From NCBI GenBank assembly GCA_017626295.1, contig JAGAJB010000036.1, forward strand, positions 1 through 64,000: 64,000 nucleotides of DNA. The letters are read 5' to 3'. A program made the position numbers and the translations under genes. Below the pieces are notes generated by a model. The model saw nothing but the letters and a program-made list of their open reading frames with translations, did no database searches and was not told the origin of the DNA. Positions 25,894-34,518 of this stretch are shown one piece after another (position 1 is the first letter of the stretch; each line of letters opens with the position of its first letter). This DNA comes from Clostridia bacterium. GTDB taxonomy: Bacteria > Bacillota > Clostridia > Oscillospirales > Acutalibacteraceae.

Positions 25894-27273
25894 TATGCTT
25901 TCAATTGATATTTTGAATTCGTCGAAAAATCTTTCAAGAACTTCTTTGTCTTTTTCTGTACCGCGTAAACACATTGATGCCTTTAACACACCGTTTATGC
26001 TCAAAGCCGTCATAACGGCACAGGGCTTGTTCTTTGCAGCACCTGCAACAAACGCAGAAAAAGGCGGATTATTTGCCAAAGAAAACGCTTTGGTGTCAAT
26101 AGCACCCACGTTGCTGACGGAAAGGGTAGGGTTTTTGTAAAACATCTTAACAACCGCTTCCGCTTGCAAGTAAACCATAGTTTTGTAACCGATATTTAAA
26201 AGCGGTAAACCGTGTAAACCCATAAACTCATCCTGTTTCAACTCTTTAGTCTTGTTTGAAACGTTTTTAAGAGTTTCTTTTATATCTTTACCTTTTTCTT
26301 TAAGGGCGCAATGTATGAATGATACGTGGTTAGTGTAACCGATTGATGTCGGGTCTTTTATGTATCTTCTTAAATCCGTAGCACAGGAAATGCTGATACT
26401 TTCGTTATCCTTCATTCCCGATACTTTACCCAATGCATCAATGTACGCCGCAACAAGTATATCGTTGACGGTAGCACCTATTGATTTAGCATAATTTATA
26501 GCCTTCGTGAAGTGGGGTTCGTCAATTTCTCTTGAAACAATTATAACGTTATCTGTTTTCTCGAGTGTTTCAAATGGCATTGTGTGATTATCGCGAGGGG
26601 AGATATTGGCAAACTGTTTTTTCGCTTTTTTAGCAGTTGTTTTATCTAAATCTTTATAAATTTCCGTATATTTTCTCGATTTACTTGAAAATGCTATGGG
26701 TGATTTACACTCTAAAACATAATCGGAATAATTCTTGCAAAAATCAGTCCAGAATGATTTGTAACCGCCACCGTCAAAACACATATGGTTCCAAATAAAA
26801 CAGACGTATGTTTTATTTTCGTAATAGAAAAGACCTATATTCATTTGAACGTTGCTTGAAAGGGGAATTTCTCTAGCAAAAAACTCCTGTTTTGCCTTTT
26901 CTATATCGTCAACTGTTTTAGCGAAAATCATATCGTTTATATTGTAGTCCCTTACTTTCCAATATGGAGTTATAGGGCTTTTTATGACCTGTGAGTGCAT
27001 AAAAGGCGCACACTCAAGGCAGCATATTGCAACGTTTTTAAAGGCTTCTTCATCAATATGAAAATCATAGTCAACTTCAAAACGTGCCATTCTGTCCATA
27101 TACTTTCGGCACATAAGGTTAACTTTATCGTACATTTCACAGGGAAGTCGCTTTTTTAAAAGACAGGGATTATTTTTTTTGTGTTCTATAAGGTCTTTAA
27201 TTACTTTTTCGTCTGTTAAACCTTTTTTTCTTAAAGAAATAATTTCTTTTTCGCTATCAAATTCAGTTGGCAT
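25891..27273 (-). CDS. Standalone condensation-domain / CoA-acyltransferase-fold protein
   Basis: A 460-residue protein of the chloramphenicol-acetyltransferase-like superfamily. The active-site HxxxD motif is present as NHMCFDGGG (His163, Asp167). A second-half bridging segment (ISCATDLRRYI, then LSVSNVGAID) matches condensation and alcohol-acyltransferase folds. It is one domain only, with no carrier or adenylation domain attached. Such proteins form amides or esters from activated acyl donors. The gene starts nine bases after the GH3-family gene and the two surely form one operon, suggesting that one activates an acid and the other transfers it. The substrates are unknown. Confidence 0.75.
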   Translation of the reverse strand: MPTEFDSEKEIISLRKKGLTDEKVIKDLIEHKKNNPCLLKKRLPCEMYDKVNLMCRKYMDRMARFEVDYDFHIDEEAFKNVAICCLECAPFMHSQVIKSPITPYWKVRDYNINDMIFAKTVDDIEKAKQEFFAREIPLSSNVQMNIGLFYYENKTYVCFIWNHMCFDGGGYKSFWTDFCKNYSDYVLECKSPIAFSSKSRKYTEIYKDLDKTTAKKAKKQFANISPRDNHTMPFETLEKTDNVIIVSREIDEPHFTKAINYAKSIGATVNDILVAAYIDALGKVSGMKDNESISISCATDLRRYIKDPTSIGYTNHVSFIHCALKEKGKDIKETLKNVSNKTKELKQDEFMGLHGLPLLNIGYKTMVYLQAEAVVKMFYKNPTLSVSNVGAIDTKAFSLANNPPFSAFVAGAAKNKPCAVMTALSINGVLKASMCLRGTEKDKEVLERFFDEFKISIESI

Positions 27274-27282
27274 AAAATCACC

Positions 27283-28977
27283 TTATTCATCAATAACGTG
27301 GGCGAAGAAAAACTCTTTTTTCTCTTCGTTATCAATAACTTTAATGGGTTTAACTTGGTTAAGGTTTGCGCCTCTTTTCCTTAAAACTTCGCGGTAATCG
27401 TCATAAGTGCCGTGTTTTAAGAATTTAACTTCGCAATGACCCAAAGCACCGCTTTTTATAAGTGGTTCAACGCTTACGTTACCCTTGCAAAGCATCTTTT
27501 CAAAAGCCTCATTGTAGCGCGACTTTTTCTCGTCACTTACAGGATCAGCCGTTTCCAATAACAATACATAATGACCCGGGGAAGTACTGCGGTCGGGATA
27601 AATACTGTAACCGATATATAAATCGTCCATATATTCCGAAAGATTTGCAACAATTTCATCAAAAGCAAGCGAACTGACTTTTTCGCCGCTTATGTTTGCT
27701 ATCTGATTAAGTCTGTAACAGAAAGTGATTTTCGGTGACTGATTATAAAAACCCGTAACCTTAATTACGTCTTCAATGCGGTAACGGTAAAAACCACTCA
27801 TATTAGTAAGTATTATTTCGTACTCTTTGCCTACTTCAAGGTCTTTAATAGTAAGAAGATTATCGTAACTGTCGCAGTCAATAGGTCTGAATTCATAAAA
27901 ACCGTTATTGGGGAGTAGAACATACTCGTAAGAATTCAGTTCAACAGGCACAGCCATAAAAGCCTCGGTTGCGGTGTAGCCTAAATAGTGTATAGGCATA
28001 TCTTCACCTATGTATCGCCTTAATTTCTTGGCATAAAAGGCGAGTGCGCCTGTACCCATACCGTACATCCACTCAACTTTAGGCCAGATTCTCGGAATAA
28101 TGGGAGAACTGTCAAAACCTTTTTTGAATTCTCTGCGCAGTTCCTCAGAACGTTCGGGCATAGGCTTTAGTTTTTTGTTATATTTTTTGCGGAGTTCTTC
28201 GGGCATTTTTATACTGTTGTTTATAATACCTTTTTCTATATCATCGCAAAGCATTTCCCAATTTTCTTCCATATAAAAGAACATTGATTCAAGCGTTGTA
28301 ATGAACACTGTGCCTAAATAACTTGTCTTTTTATTTATAAGGGCAAAACGAAGTTTTAAGTAGTGCATATCCATATCGCAGTCGGAGGCGGGGAAAAGCA
28401 CTTCCTTGGGCGATGTAGTAAAAAACGGAACAAGGGGGCGGAGATTTAAAAGCGGAATGGATGAAAGGCAACTTATAGTACCGCCTTTTACCTTGCGTCT
28501 GCCTGTTTCTGCAGTTAAAAGACCTTTTTGGGGCGGTAAACGTCTGCCTTGTTTTTTAAACCATTTAACAGCACAGCCCACAGGCGCACTGAAACTGAAG
28601 CACTGACAAACCCACTCTGCCCAATAGGAGAGGGGAACGAGTTTCTGTTTACCTGTACTGCCTGAACTTTCGGTAAAACGTCTGACAAACATATTGGTGA
28701 TAAGACCCTTTTCGCCGTTAGCCATTCGCCATACATATTCGTCATAATCAGCGTATGTAGATAATGGAACTATGCGCTGATAATCTTCAATAGATTTAAC
28801 ATCTTTAAAGTTGTTCAGTTTACCGTAAACGGTAGATTTATTTTTACGCATAAGGCGTTTGATGCAAGTTTCCTGCATTTTTATTGCTCTGCGTGAGTAA
28901 ATGTTAAGTTTAATATGCTCACATCTACCCAAAAAACCGCCAAATTCCGCAAGAATATGACCTTTAATATCTATCAT
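27283..28977 (-). CDS. GH3-family acyl-adenylating enzyme
   Basis: This 564-residue member of the GH3 family (named after plant auxin-responsive proteins, not glycosidases) belongs to the ANL acyl-adenylating superfamily. The ATP loop FTESSGSTGKQK (101-112), a YLGYTATEAFM motif near 325, and GFYRYRIEDVIKVTGF near 410 are the three family motifs. A mobile C-terminal domain contains KFLKHGTYDDYR. Plant GH3 enzymes join amino acids to jasmonate or auxin; bacterial ones are little studied. Start ATG 28977 was chosen over an upstream ATG because GGAG lies before it and the longer N-terminus would begin inside the promoter. Confidence 0.85.
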   Translation of the reverse strand: MIDIKGHILAEFGGFLGRCEHIKLNIYSRRAIKMQETCIKRLMRKNKSTVYGKLNNFKDVKSIEDYQRIVPLSTYADYDEYVWRMANGEKGLITNMFVRRFTESSGSTGKQKLVPLSYWAEWVCQCFSFSAPVGCAVKWFKKQGRRLPPQKGLLTAETGRRKVKGGTISCLSSIPLLNLRPLVPFFTTSPKEVLFPASDCDMDMHYLKLRFALINKKTSYLGTVFITTLESMFFYMEENWEMLCDDIEKGIINNSIKMPEELRKKYNKKLKPMPERSEELRREFKKGFDSSPIIPRIWPKVEWMYGMGTGALAFYAKKLRRYIGEDMPIHYLGYTATEAFMAVPVELNSYEYVLLPNNGFYEFRPIDCDSYDNLLTIKDLEVGKEYEIILTNMSGFYRYRIEDVIKVTGFYNQSPKITFCYRLNQIANISGEKVSSLAFDEIVANLSEYMDDLYIGYSIYPDRSTSPGHYVLLLETADPVSDEKKSRYNEAFEKMLCKGNVSVEPLIKSGALGHCEVKFLKHGTYDDYREVLRKRGANLNQVKPIKVIDNEEKKEFFFAHVIDE

Positions 28978-29017
28978 CCGATTCACTCCGTATCCATATT
29001 CGTTCCATAACAATGCA

Positions 29018-29046
29018 AGTATAACATAAGGTGAAAATATAATCAA
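29018..29046 (-). promoter_or_regulatory. Promoter of the GH3/condensation pair
   Basis: On the minus strand, TTGATT (29041-29046) and TATACT (29018-29023) with a 17-bp spacer. Confidence 0.7.
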
Positions 29047-29063
29047 GGAATTAACAAGTTCTT

Positions 29064-29099
29064 AATAAAAAACACCGCAGTAGAAAAACTACCGCGGTG
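29064..29099 (-). terminator. Terminator after the DapA-family gene
   Basis: An 11-bp stem (29073-29083 with 29089-29099, one G-U pair in the minus-strand RNA) followed on that strand by TTTTTTATT. Confidence 0.8.
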
Positions 29100-29110
29100 A
29101 AGGTTAAAAA

Positions 29111-30013
29111 TTATTTCATCAAGCCGTTTGCAACGCACCAATCGTGGAAAGATTTAAGTGAACGAAGTCTTGCGCCTGAAAGGTCGTGTGAGCCTCTTGT
29201 GTACCAGTTGAATGTATCAACACCCTGAAGTCTGATAAGTTCCTTAGCACTTGCACAGAAGCCACTGTCAATAGCATTGTCAAGAAGTATAATTTCGTTG
29301 TAGCGTTGTTCGGCAAGAGCCATATCGCCTGCAACAAAAGCCTCGTGGAAACGCTGGAAGAAAGCACCGCCGCAAGATGTAGGTGTAGCCATAACACCGC
29401 GAGCACCTGCAACATAAGCATCCCAAAGATAAGGCATATTAGCCTGAATAATTGTTGAATCGCCTTTGTTGTCGATTTTTGACTGAATGCCTTCCATTGT
29501 ACAGGTTGTATCTTTAATACCCCAGATAAGACCGTCTTTTGTAAGTTCGCCGTATGCTTTGCCACTCATTAAGTGGGGCTGGAAACCGGGGAACTCATAA
29601 AGGAAAACGGGGAGTGTAGTGTTTGATGCAAGTTCGCGGATATATGAAACTAATTTATCGTCATCATCACCAAAACCTTTTGTTGTAAGAACGATACCGT
29701 CAACACCGGTCTGTTCCATTTTCTTGATTTCTTCAAGGTTCTCTTCTTTAGTTGCTTCAATGTTAGCAGTAGCAACAACGGTTGTGTTGCCTTTGTGTTT
29801 AACCGTGAGTGTTGCAAGTTTAAGTCTTTCTTCTAAAGAAAGTAAAGTCATTTCTGAACTGCCGCAAACTGCAAAAAGATGGTCAACACCTTGTTCAACC
29901 TGCCAGTCGGCATATTTTTCGTATGTATCATAGTCAATGCTTCTGTCCTCATTAAAGGGGGTGAGCATAAGTGAATAAATACCGTCTTTATTATCTCTTG
30001 TCAACTTAGACAT
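29111..30013 (-). CDS. DapA/NanA family aldolase or lyase
   Basis: This 300-residue TIM-barrel protein of the dihydrodipicolinate synthase / N-acetylneuraminate lyase family has the Schiff-base Lys167 in GIKDTT and the catalytic Tyr139 in LYEFPG. The family motif GSSEMTLLSLEER, near 51-63, stands where true DapA has GTTGE. The replacement of GTTGE and of YNxPG argues against diaminopimelate synthesis and for a sugar-acid or keto-acid lyase. It lies 80 bp after pckG on the same strand, with only a weak hairpin between them, and may be partly co-transcribed with it. Confidence 0.85.
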   Translation of the reverse strand: MSKLTRDNKDGIYSLMLTPFNEDRSIDYDTYEKYADWQVEQGVDHLFAVCGSSEMTLLSLEERLKLATLTVKHKGNTTVVATANIEATKEENLEEIKKMEQTGVDGIVLTTKGFGDDDDKLVSYIRELASNTTLPVFLYEFPGFQPHLMSGKAYGELTKDGLIWGIKDTTCTMEGIQSKIDNKGDSTIIQANMPYLWDAYVAGARGVMATPTSCGGAFFQRFHEAFVAGDMALAEQRYNEIILLDNAIDSGFCASAKELIRLQGVDTFNWYTRGSHDLSGARLRSLKSFHDWCVANGLMK

Positions 30014-30093
30014 ACAGAATTACTTCTTTCTGAAATATATTTTTTACTAAAGATTTTAAGGGCTGTGCAAAGGCACAACCCTTTATTATAAAA

Positions 30094-31875
30094 TTATTGA
30101 ACGTTCTTTTTAAGAGTTTCAAGTTCTGCACTGAGTACGGGAGGAATCTTATCGCCGAATTTTGCGTAGAATTCTTCAATACCCTTTGCATCTTCCTGCC
30201 AGAGTTCTTTTTCAACTTCGAGGATGCTCTTAAGAGAATCAAGTGTAACTTCGCCTTCAAGACCTTCAATGTTTATGTCTTCAGCGTAGGGGATATAACC
30301 GATTTCTGTTTCTTTAGCATCAACTTTGCCTTCGCAACGGTCGATAATCCAGTCAAGAACACGAAGGTTATCACCGAAACCGGGCCACATAAAGTTGCCT
30401 TCGTCGTCTTTACGGAACCAGTTAACGTTGAAAATCTTGGGAGCCTTATCGGGATCAAGTGTAGCACCGATGTCGATCCAATGCTGCCAGTAATCAGCCA
30501 TATTGTAACCGCAGAAGGGAAGCATAGCCATGGGGTCACGACGAACAACGCCTACTGCACCGGCTGCTGCAGCAGTTGTTTCGGAAGCCATAATTGAACC
30601 AACGAATACACCGTGATTCCAGTCACGTGACTGATATACGAGTGGAGCAAGTTTTGCACGTCTGCCGCCGAATACGATAGCAGAAATCGGAACACCGTTG
30701 GGGTTCTCAAATTCGGGGCTGAGGCAGGGGCAGTTAACTGCGGGTGCAGTGAAACGGCTGTTGGGATGTGCGCCTTTTTCTTCGCTTTCCTGACCGTTCC
30801 AGGGGTTGCCTTTCCATTCAACAGCATTTGCAGGAGGATTCTTGTCAAGACCTTCCCACCAAACTGTGTTTGTATCTTTATTGAGGGCAACGTTTGTGAA
30901 GATAGTGCCACTCTTTGTTGTAGCAAGAGCGTTGGGATTTGATTTTTCGTTTGTGCCGGGAGCAACGCCGAAGAAACCGTTTTCGGGGTTAATAGCGTAA
31001 AGTCTGCCGTCGGGACCTTTACGGATCCAGGAAATATCGTCACCTACGCACCATACTTTGTAACCCTTTTTCTGATAACTTTCGGGGGGAATAAGCATAG
31101 CAAGGTTTGTTTTACCGCAAGCAGAGGGGAAAGCAGCGCAGATGTACTTAACTTCGCCCTGGGGATTCTCAATACCGAGAATGAGCATATGCTCAGCCTG
31201 CCAACCTTCTTTCCAACCCTGGTAAGAAGCAATACGAAGTGCAAAGCACTTTTTACCGAGAAGAACGTTTCCGCCGTAACCTGAGTTAACAGAGATAATT
31301 GTGTTGTCCTGAGGGAACTGGCAGATGTATCTCTTTTCTTCGTCGATATCGCAACGGCAGTGGAGACCGCGAACCCAGTCATTGCTGTCGCCGAGAACTT
31401 CTAAAACTTCTTTGCCTACTCTTGTCATGATAACCATGTTAAGAACAACGTAGATAGAGTCAGTAAGTTCGATACCTACTTTTGCGAAAGGTGAGCCGAT
31501 GGGGCCCATTGAATAGGGGATAACATACATTGTTCTGCCCTTGTAACTGTCGCGGGCAATATCGTAAAGCATTTCATATGCTTCTGCAGGGTCCATCCAG
31601 TTGTTTGTGGGGCCTGCTTCTTCCTTAGTGGAAGCGCAAATGAAAGTTCTGCCTTCAACACGAGCAACATCGTTAACTGCCGTTCTGTGAAGGTAGCAAT
31701 CGGGAAGAAGTTCTTGATTGAGCTTTATAAGTTCGCCTGTTGAACAAGCGGTAGCTCTGAGTTCCTCGATTTGTTCTTTTGAACCGTCAATCCAAACGAT
31801 TTTGTCGGGCTTTACAAGCTCAACTTTTTCGTCAATCCAGGAAAGTACGCTTTTGTTGGTTGTTAATGCTGACAT
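30094..31875 (-). CDS. pckG: Phosphoenolpyruvate carboxykinase (GTP)
   Basis: A 593-residue enzyme of the GTP-dependent class that interconverts oxaloacetate and phosphoenolpyruvate. The P-loop FPSACGKTNLAM, the guanine-side motif NPNGVPISAIVFGGRR, and RDPMAMLPFCGYNMADY are all present, and length matches the family. I rejected the longer upstream frame: the ATG at 31875 has an ideal AGGAGG seven bases or so before it, and the extension would cover the promoter. Upstream lie a good promoter and CGATTA half-sites that suggest regulation, probably by carbon supply. It may serve gluconeogenesis or CO2 fixation to oxaloacetate in fermentation. Confidence 0.96.
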   Translation of the reverse strand: MSALTTNKSVLSWIDEKVELVKPDKIVWIDGSKEQIEELRATACSTGELIKLNQELLPDCYLHRTAVNDVARVEGRTFICASTKEEAGPTNNWMDPAEAYEMLYDIARDSYKGRTMYVIPYSMGPIGSPFAKVGIELTDSIYVVLNMVIMTRVGKEVLEVLGDSNDWVRGLHCRCDIDEEKRYICQFPQDNTIISVNSGYGGNVLLGKKCFALRIASYQGWKEGWQAEHMLILGIENPQGEVKYICAAFPSACGKTNLAMLIPPESYQKKGYKVWCVGDDISWIRKGPDGRLYAINPENGFFGVAPGTNEKSNPNALATTKSGTIFTNVALNKDTNTVWWEGLDKNPPANAVEWKGNPWNGQESEEKGAHPNSRFTAPAVNCPCLSPEFENPNGVPISAIVFGGRRAKLAPLVYQSRDWNHGVFVGSIMASETTAAAAGAVGVVRRDPMAMLPFCGYNMADYWQHWIDIGATLDPDKAPKIFNVNWFRKDDEGNFMWPGFGDNLRVLDWIIDRCEGKVDAKETEIGYIPYAEDINIEGLEGEVTLDSLKSILEVEKELWQEDAKGIEEFYAKFGDKIPPVLSAELETLKKNVQ

Positions 31876-31913
31876 TATATATGACCTCCTGTAATAAAAT
31901 ATCCAAAAATTAC

Positions 31914-31954
31914 CGATTATGTAATCGTAGATATAATACAACAGATTACGATTA
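31914..31954. promoter_or_regulatory. CGATTA inverted-repeat elements at the pckG promoter
   Basis: CGATTA-TG-TAATCG (31914-31927) is a palindrome. TAATCGTA (31922-31929) also pairs with TACGATTA (31947-31954), arms that flank the -10 box. It is probably an operator; the regulator is unknown. Confidence 0.45.
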
Positions 31955-31961
31955 AATTCAA
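31933..31961 (-). promoter_or_regulatory. Promoter of pckG
   Basis: On the minus strand, TTGAAT (31956-31961) and TATTAT (31933-31938) with a 17-bp spacer, about 57 bp before the start. Confidence 0.6.
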
Positions 31962-32052
31962 GCAATTTTTCAAATATTATATATTTGTTAATATATTGAC
32001 ACACTCCACGTGTTTTTTTGTAAAAAGTGTGTAACTTGGTATTTATATTGTG

Positions 32053-32081
32053 AAAAAACGCCCTGAATATTCAGAGCGCTT
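32053..32081 (-). terminator. Terminator after the alpha/beta hydrolase gene
   Basis: A ten-bp stem with one mismatch (32059-32068 with 32069-32078, a near-palindrome), followed on the minus strand by six T. Confidence 0.65.
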
Positions 32082-32096
32082 TTTAAAAATCTTGAT

Positions 32097-33044
32097 TTAT
32101 TTAACGTATTTATCAATAAATCTGAATGTGTTACTCCAATAAAGTTCGGGGTGAACAAGGTGGGAGTTTGCGTGCTCTGCATCGGGTATTGAAAGTTTCT
32201 CTTTTTCGCAGGCTGCAGCGTTATAGTTAAGGTCCAACATTCTGTAGGGTACGAAAAGGTCCTCCTCACCGTGTATAAATAAAGTAGGTGTTTTCGACTT
32301 TTTAAGTTGGTTTACGCAAGATGCCTCTTTAAAACCAAAGCCGTGGAAAACTTTGCTGACGATTGTAGAGGGAATAAGCACGGGAAGAGGCGGTGTATGG
32401 TATGTCTGTTTGATTTCGTTTTTAAATTCATCCCAAACTGAACTGTAACCGCAGTCGGCAACGCAACATTTTACGTTTTCGGGTAAATCTTCGCCCGTTG
32501 TCATCATAACAGTGGCAGCACCCATTGAAACACCGTGTAGAACAATCTGAACATCGCCGTATATATTTATTATGTACTTAATCCAATCAACAATGTCAAG
32601 TCGGTCAAGCCAGCCCATTGTAATATGGTTTTGTTCGCTGATATTGTGTCCTCTCAAAGCAGGTAAAAGGATATTGTAGCCTTTATCGTGGTAGTGTAAA
32701 GCATAACTTCCCATTCTCTTAGGCTCGCTTGTATAACCGTGAACACAAATTAACCATTTGTCAGAAGGTTCTTTTGCCTTGACAACGTAAGAATGTAAAG
32801 GCTCATTTTTTCTGTTTTTAATAACGATATGCTCGTATTCCTGTGTGTCTAACCAGGCATTTCCCTCTGCTTCAAGGAGTGCAACGGGGGCGTTGGGGTC
32901 GGTAGGATTCTTTTTCTCTTCAATTTCTTTCATTTTATCACTGATTTTTTTTGAAACTCTTGAAAGAACACCGATGTTCATAGCAACGCCCACACCTGTG
33001 AAAGCACAAGCAGTACCTAATAAAACTTTAGCCGATTTTTTCAT
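32097..33044 (-). CDS. Membrane-anchored alpha/beta hydrolase
   Basis: This 315-residue protein has an uncleaved signal-type helix (residues about 5-27), then a basic/charged linker and an alpha/beta hydrolase core. The nucleophile Ser173 lies in GVSMGAA, the Asp in GEEDLFVP, and the His in DAEHANSH. HGYTSEPKR near 102 forms the oxyanion region. It resembles the YfhR/BAAT-like hydrolases of clostridia, whose substrates are unknown. I set the start at ATG 33044, 21 bases inside a TTG-initiated frame, because AAAGG lies upstream. The catalytic domain probably faces outward. Confidence 0.85.
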   Translation of the reverse strand: MKKSAKVLLGTACAFTGVGVAMNIGVLSRVSKKISDKMKEIEEKKNPTDPNAPVALLEAEGNAWLDTQEYEHIVIKNRKNEPLHSYVVKAKEPSDKWLICVHGYTSEPKRMGSYALHYHDKGYNILLPALRGHNISEQNHITMGWLDRLDIVDWIKYIINIYGDVQIVLHGVSMGAATVMMTTGEDLPENVKCCVADCGYSSVWDEFKNEIKQTYHTPPLPVLIPSTIVSKVFHGFGFKEASCVNQLKKSKTPTLFIHGEEDLFVPYRMLDLNYNAAACEKEKLSIPDAEHANSHLVHPELYWSNTFRFIDKYVK

Positions 33045-33125
33045 TTTGACACAACCTTTCGACAATATTTTCCTTTATTATACAATATTTCTTTTGAAAA
33101 ATAAACAGAAAATAGAATATTTTTG

Positions 33126-33154
33126 TTGTTTTATATATTTTCATCTGTTATAAT
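33126..33154 (+). promoter_or_regulatory. Promoter of the divIVA-fumB-pcrA operon
   Basis: TTGTTT (33126-33131) and TATAAT (33149-33154) with a 17-bp spacer. Confidence 0.7.
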
Positions 33155-33208
33155 GTTTTAAGTATAATGATAAGTGTGTCTTATCGCGATAAAACGGAGG
33201 TTTAACCT

Positions 33209-33979
33209 ATGGCTAACGATGTAGTTTTTAAAACTAAAGCATTCGGTGGTTTTAATAAACAGGAAGTTATGGATTTTGTTAATAAAATCCTTGACGAAAA
33301 AAATGAAGTTGAGAAAAAACTCGCCGATTCTTCCGAGAAGTGTGCGCAGTTAAATGCTGAACTTTCCGAATATAAAGCCGAAATTGAAGAAATCGGTAAT
33401 CTCAGAAGTGAAATTACTGCTCAGACTTCTCTCAATACTGAACTTCAATCGCAGATAGATGCCAAAGAAACCGAAATAAAAAATCTTTTAACAGAAATTT
33501 CTGAAAGAGATGAAAAAATAGCAGAGTTTGAGAATAACGCTCAAAACAATAGTATTAGTGAGGAAACTGAAAAAGAACTTGATTTTTTGCGTTCTGAGGT
33601 TCAGCGCCTTAAAACAGAGTGTGAAAAGAAGAAAGATTTAGAGCGACAGGTCGGTGCAGCAATGCTTGATGCCAGAGTTCACTCAGAAGAATTGGTGGAG
33701 GCTGCCCGCGAAAGAGCAAATAACGTTACTAAGTCTGTTTATGCCGCTATAGGTGATACGGCAGTTAAAATAGATGATCTTTCGGCAGGTATCGGTGAAA
33801 TTGCACGCAGTTTTACAAAATCTGTTGAAGAAGTTGAATTAAGAATTAAAGCCCTTACAGGTGATATGAGTAAAACTGCTCAACTGCTTATTTCCGAAAC
33901 AGGTATGATTGCGGAAACTTCTGCACCTGAGGTTGAATACGATTTTTCAAAGGATAATAATAGTACAGACGAAAAATGA
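33209..33979 (+). CDS. DivIVA-domain coiled-coil protein
   Basis: A 256-residue protein. Its first 35 residues (FKTKAFGGFNKQEVMDFVNKI) match the lipid-binding DivIVA N-terminal segment, though Arg/Phe details differ. A long heptad coiled coil runs from about 30 to 150, and a second helical part from about 155 (MLDARVHSEELVEAARERANN) resembles the C-terminal part of DivIVA/GpsB-like proteins. Such proteins mark curved membrane and organise division or wall growth in Gram-positive bacteria. CGGAGG precedes the ATG. Its stop overlaps the next start (ATGA), an odd partnership with a fumarase subunit. Confidence 0.8.
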   Translation: MANDVVFKTKAFGGFNKQEVMDFVNKILDEKNEVEKKLADSSEKCAQLNAELSEYKAEIEEIGNLRSEITAQTSLNTELQSQIDAKETEIKNLLTEISERDEKIAEFENNAQNNSISEETEKELDFLRSEVQRLKTECEKKKDLERQVGAAMLDARVHSEELVEAARERANNVTKSVYAAIGDTAVKIDDLSAGIGEIARSFTKSVEEVELRIKALTGDMSKTAQLLISETGMIAETSAPEVEYDFSKDNNSTDEK

Positions 33980-34506
33980 GTGAATATAATTTAAATACCG
34001 AAAATATAAATGAATGGGTACATACTTTAAAAGCAGGCGACAGGGTTAGCCTTTCGGGTGTTATTTACACCGCAAGAGATGCCGCCCACAAAAGAATTGT
34101 TTCAATTATTCGCGACGGTGGTAAACTTCCCTTTAAAATTGAAGGCTCCGTTGTTTATTATGCAGGGCCCACTCCCGCAAAGAACGGTCTTGCTATCGGC
34201 AGTATCGGTCCCACAACCTCTTCGCGAATGGACACTTTTTCACCCCTTTTGGTCTCAATGGGGCAAAAGGCAATGATAGGCAAAGGTAACAGAAGCGCTG
34301 AAGTAATTGAAGCGATGAAAACCTACGGTGCAGTTTATTTTGCGGCTGTAGGCGGTGCAGGTGCATTGTATTCCGAGTGTATAGAAAAGTGCGAAGTTGT
34401 TGCTTTTGAAGATTTGGGTTGTGAATCGGTAAAATCTCTGAATGTGAAAAATTTTCCGCTTATTGTAGCAATAGATTCCGAGGGTAATTCACTATATAAT
34501 AAATAA
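33976..34506 (+). CDS. Fumarate hydratase beta subunit (class I, C-terminal domain)
   Basis: A 176-residue protein that matches the beta subunit of the iron-sulfur fumarase/tartrate dehydratase family. GPTPAKNGLAIGSIGPTTSSRMD (about 60-82) and the MIGKGNRS loop (about 95-102) carry the substrate-binding residues. In many clostridia the alpha subunit, which holds the 4Fe-4S cluster, is encoded right before it. Here the neighbour is a divIVA-like gene and no alpha subunit is present in the window. Either the alpha subunit is elsewhere or this protein has another partner. Confidence 0.85.
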   Translation: MSEYNLNTENINEWVHTLKAGDRVSLSGVIYTARDAAHKRIVSIIRDGGKLPFKIEGSVVYYAGPTPAKNGLAIGSIGPTTSSRMDTFSPLLVSMGQKAMIGKGNRSAEVIEAMKTYGAVYFAAVGGAGALYSECIEKCEVVAFEDLGCESVKSLNVKNFPLIVAIDSEGNSLYNK

Positions 34507-34518
34507 TTTGAGGTGCGC

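Noticed and set aside
30060-30086. Terminator between pckG and the DapA-family gene
   Set aside because: A hairpin (AGGG/CCCT plus TGTGC/GCACA with a mismatch) exists, but its minus-strand tail TTAAAATC is weak, so I do not call it a firm terminator.
31876-32004. 43-residue N-terminal extension of PckG
   Set aside because: It reads through the promoter, is rich in Tyr/Ile/Phe, and a perfect ribosome site lies before the inner ATG.
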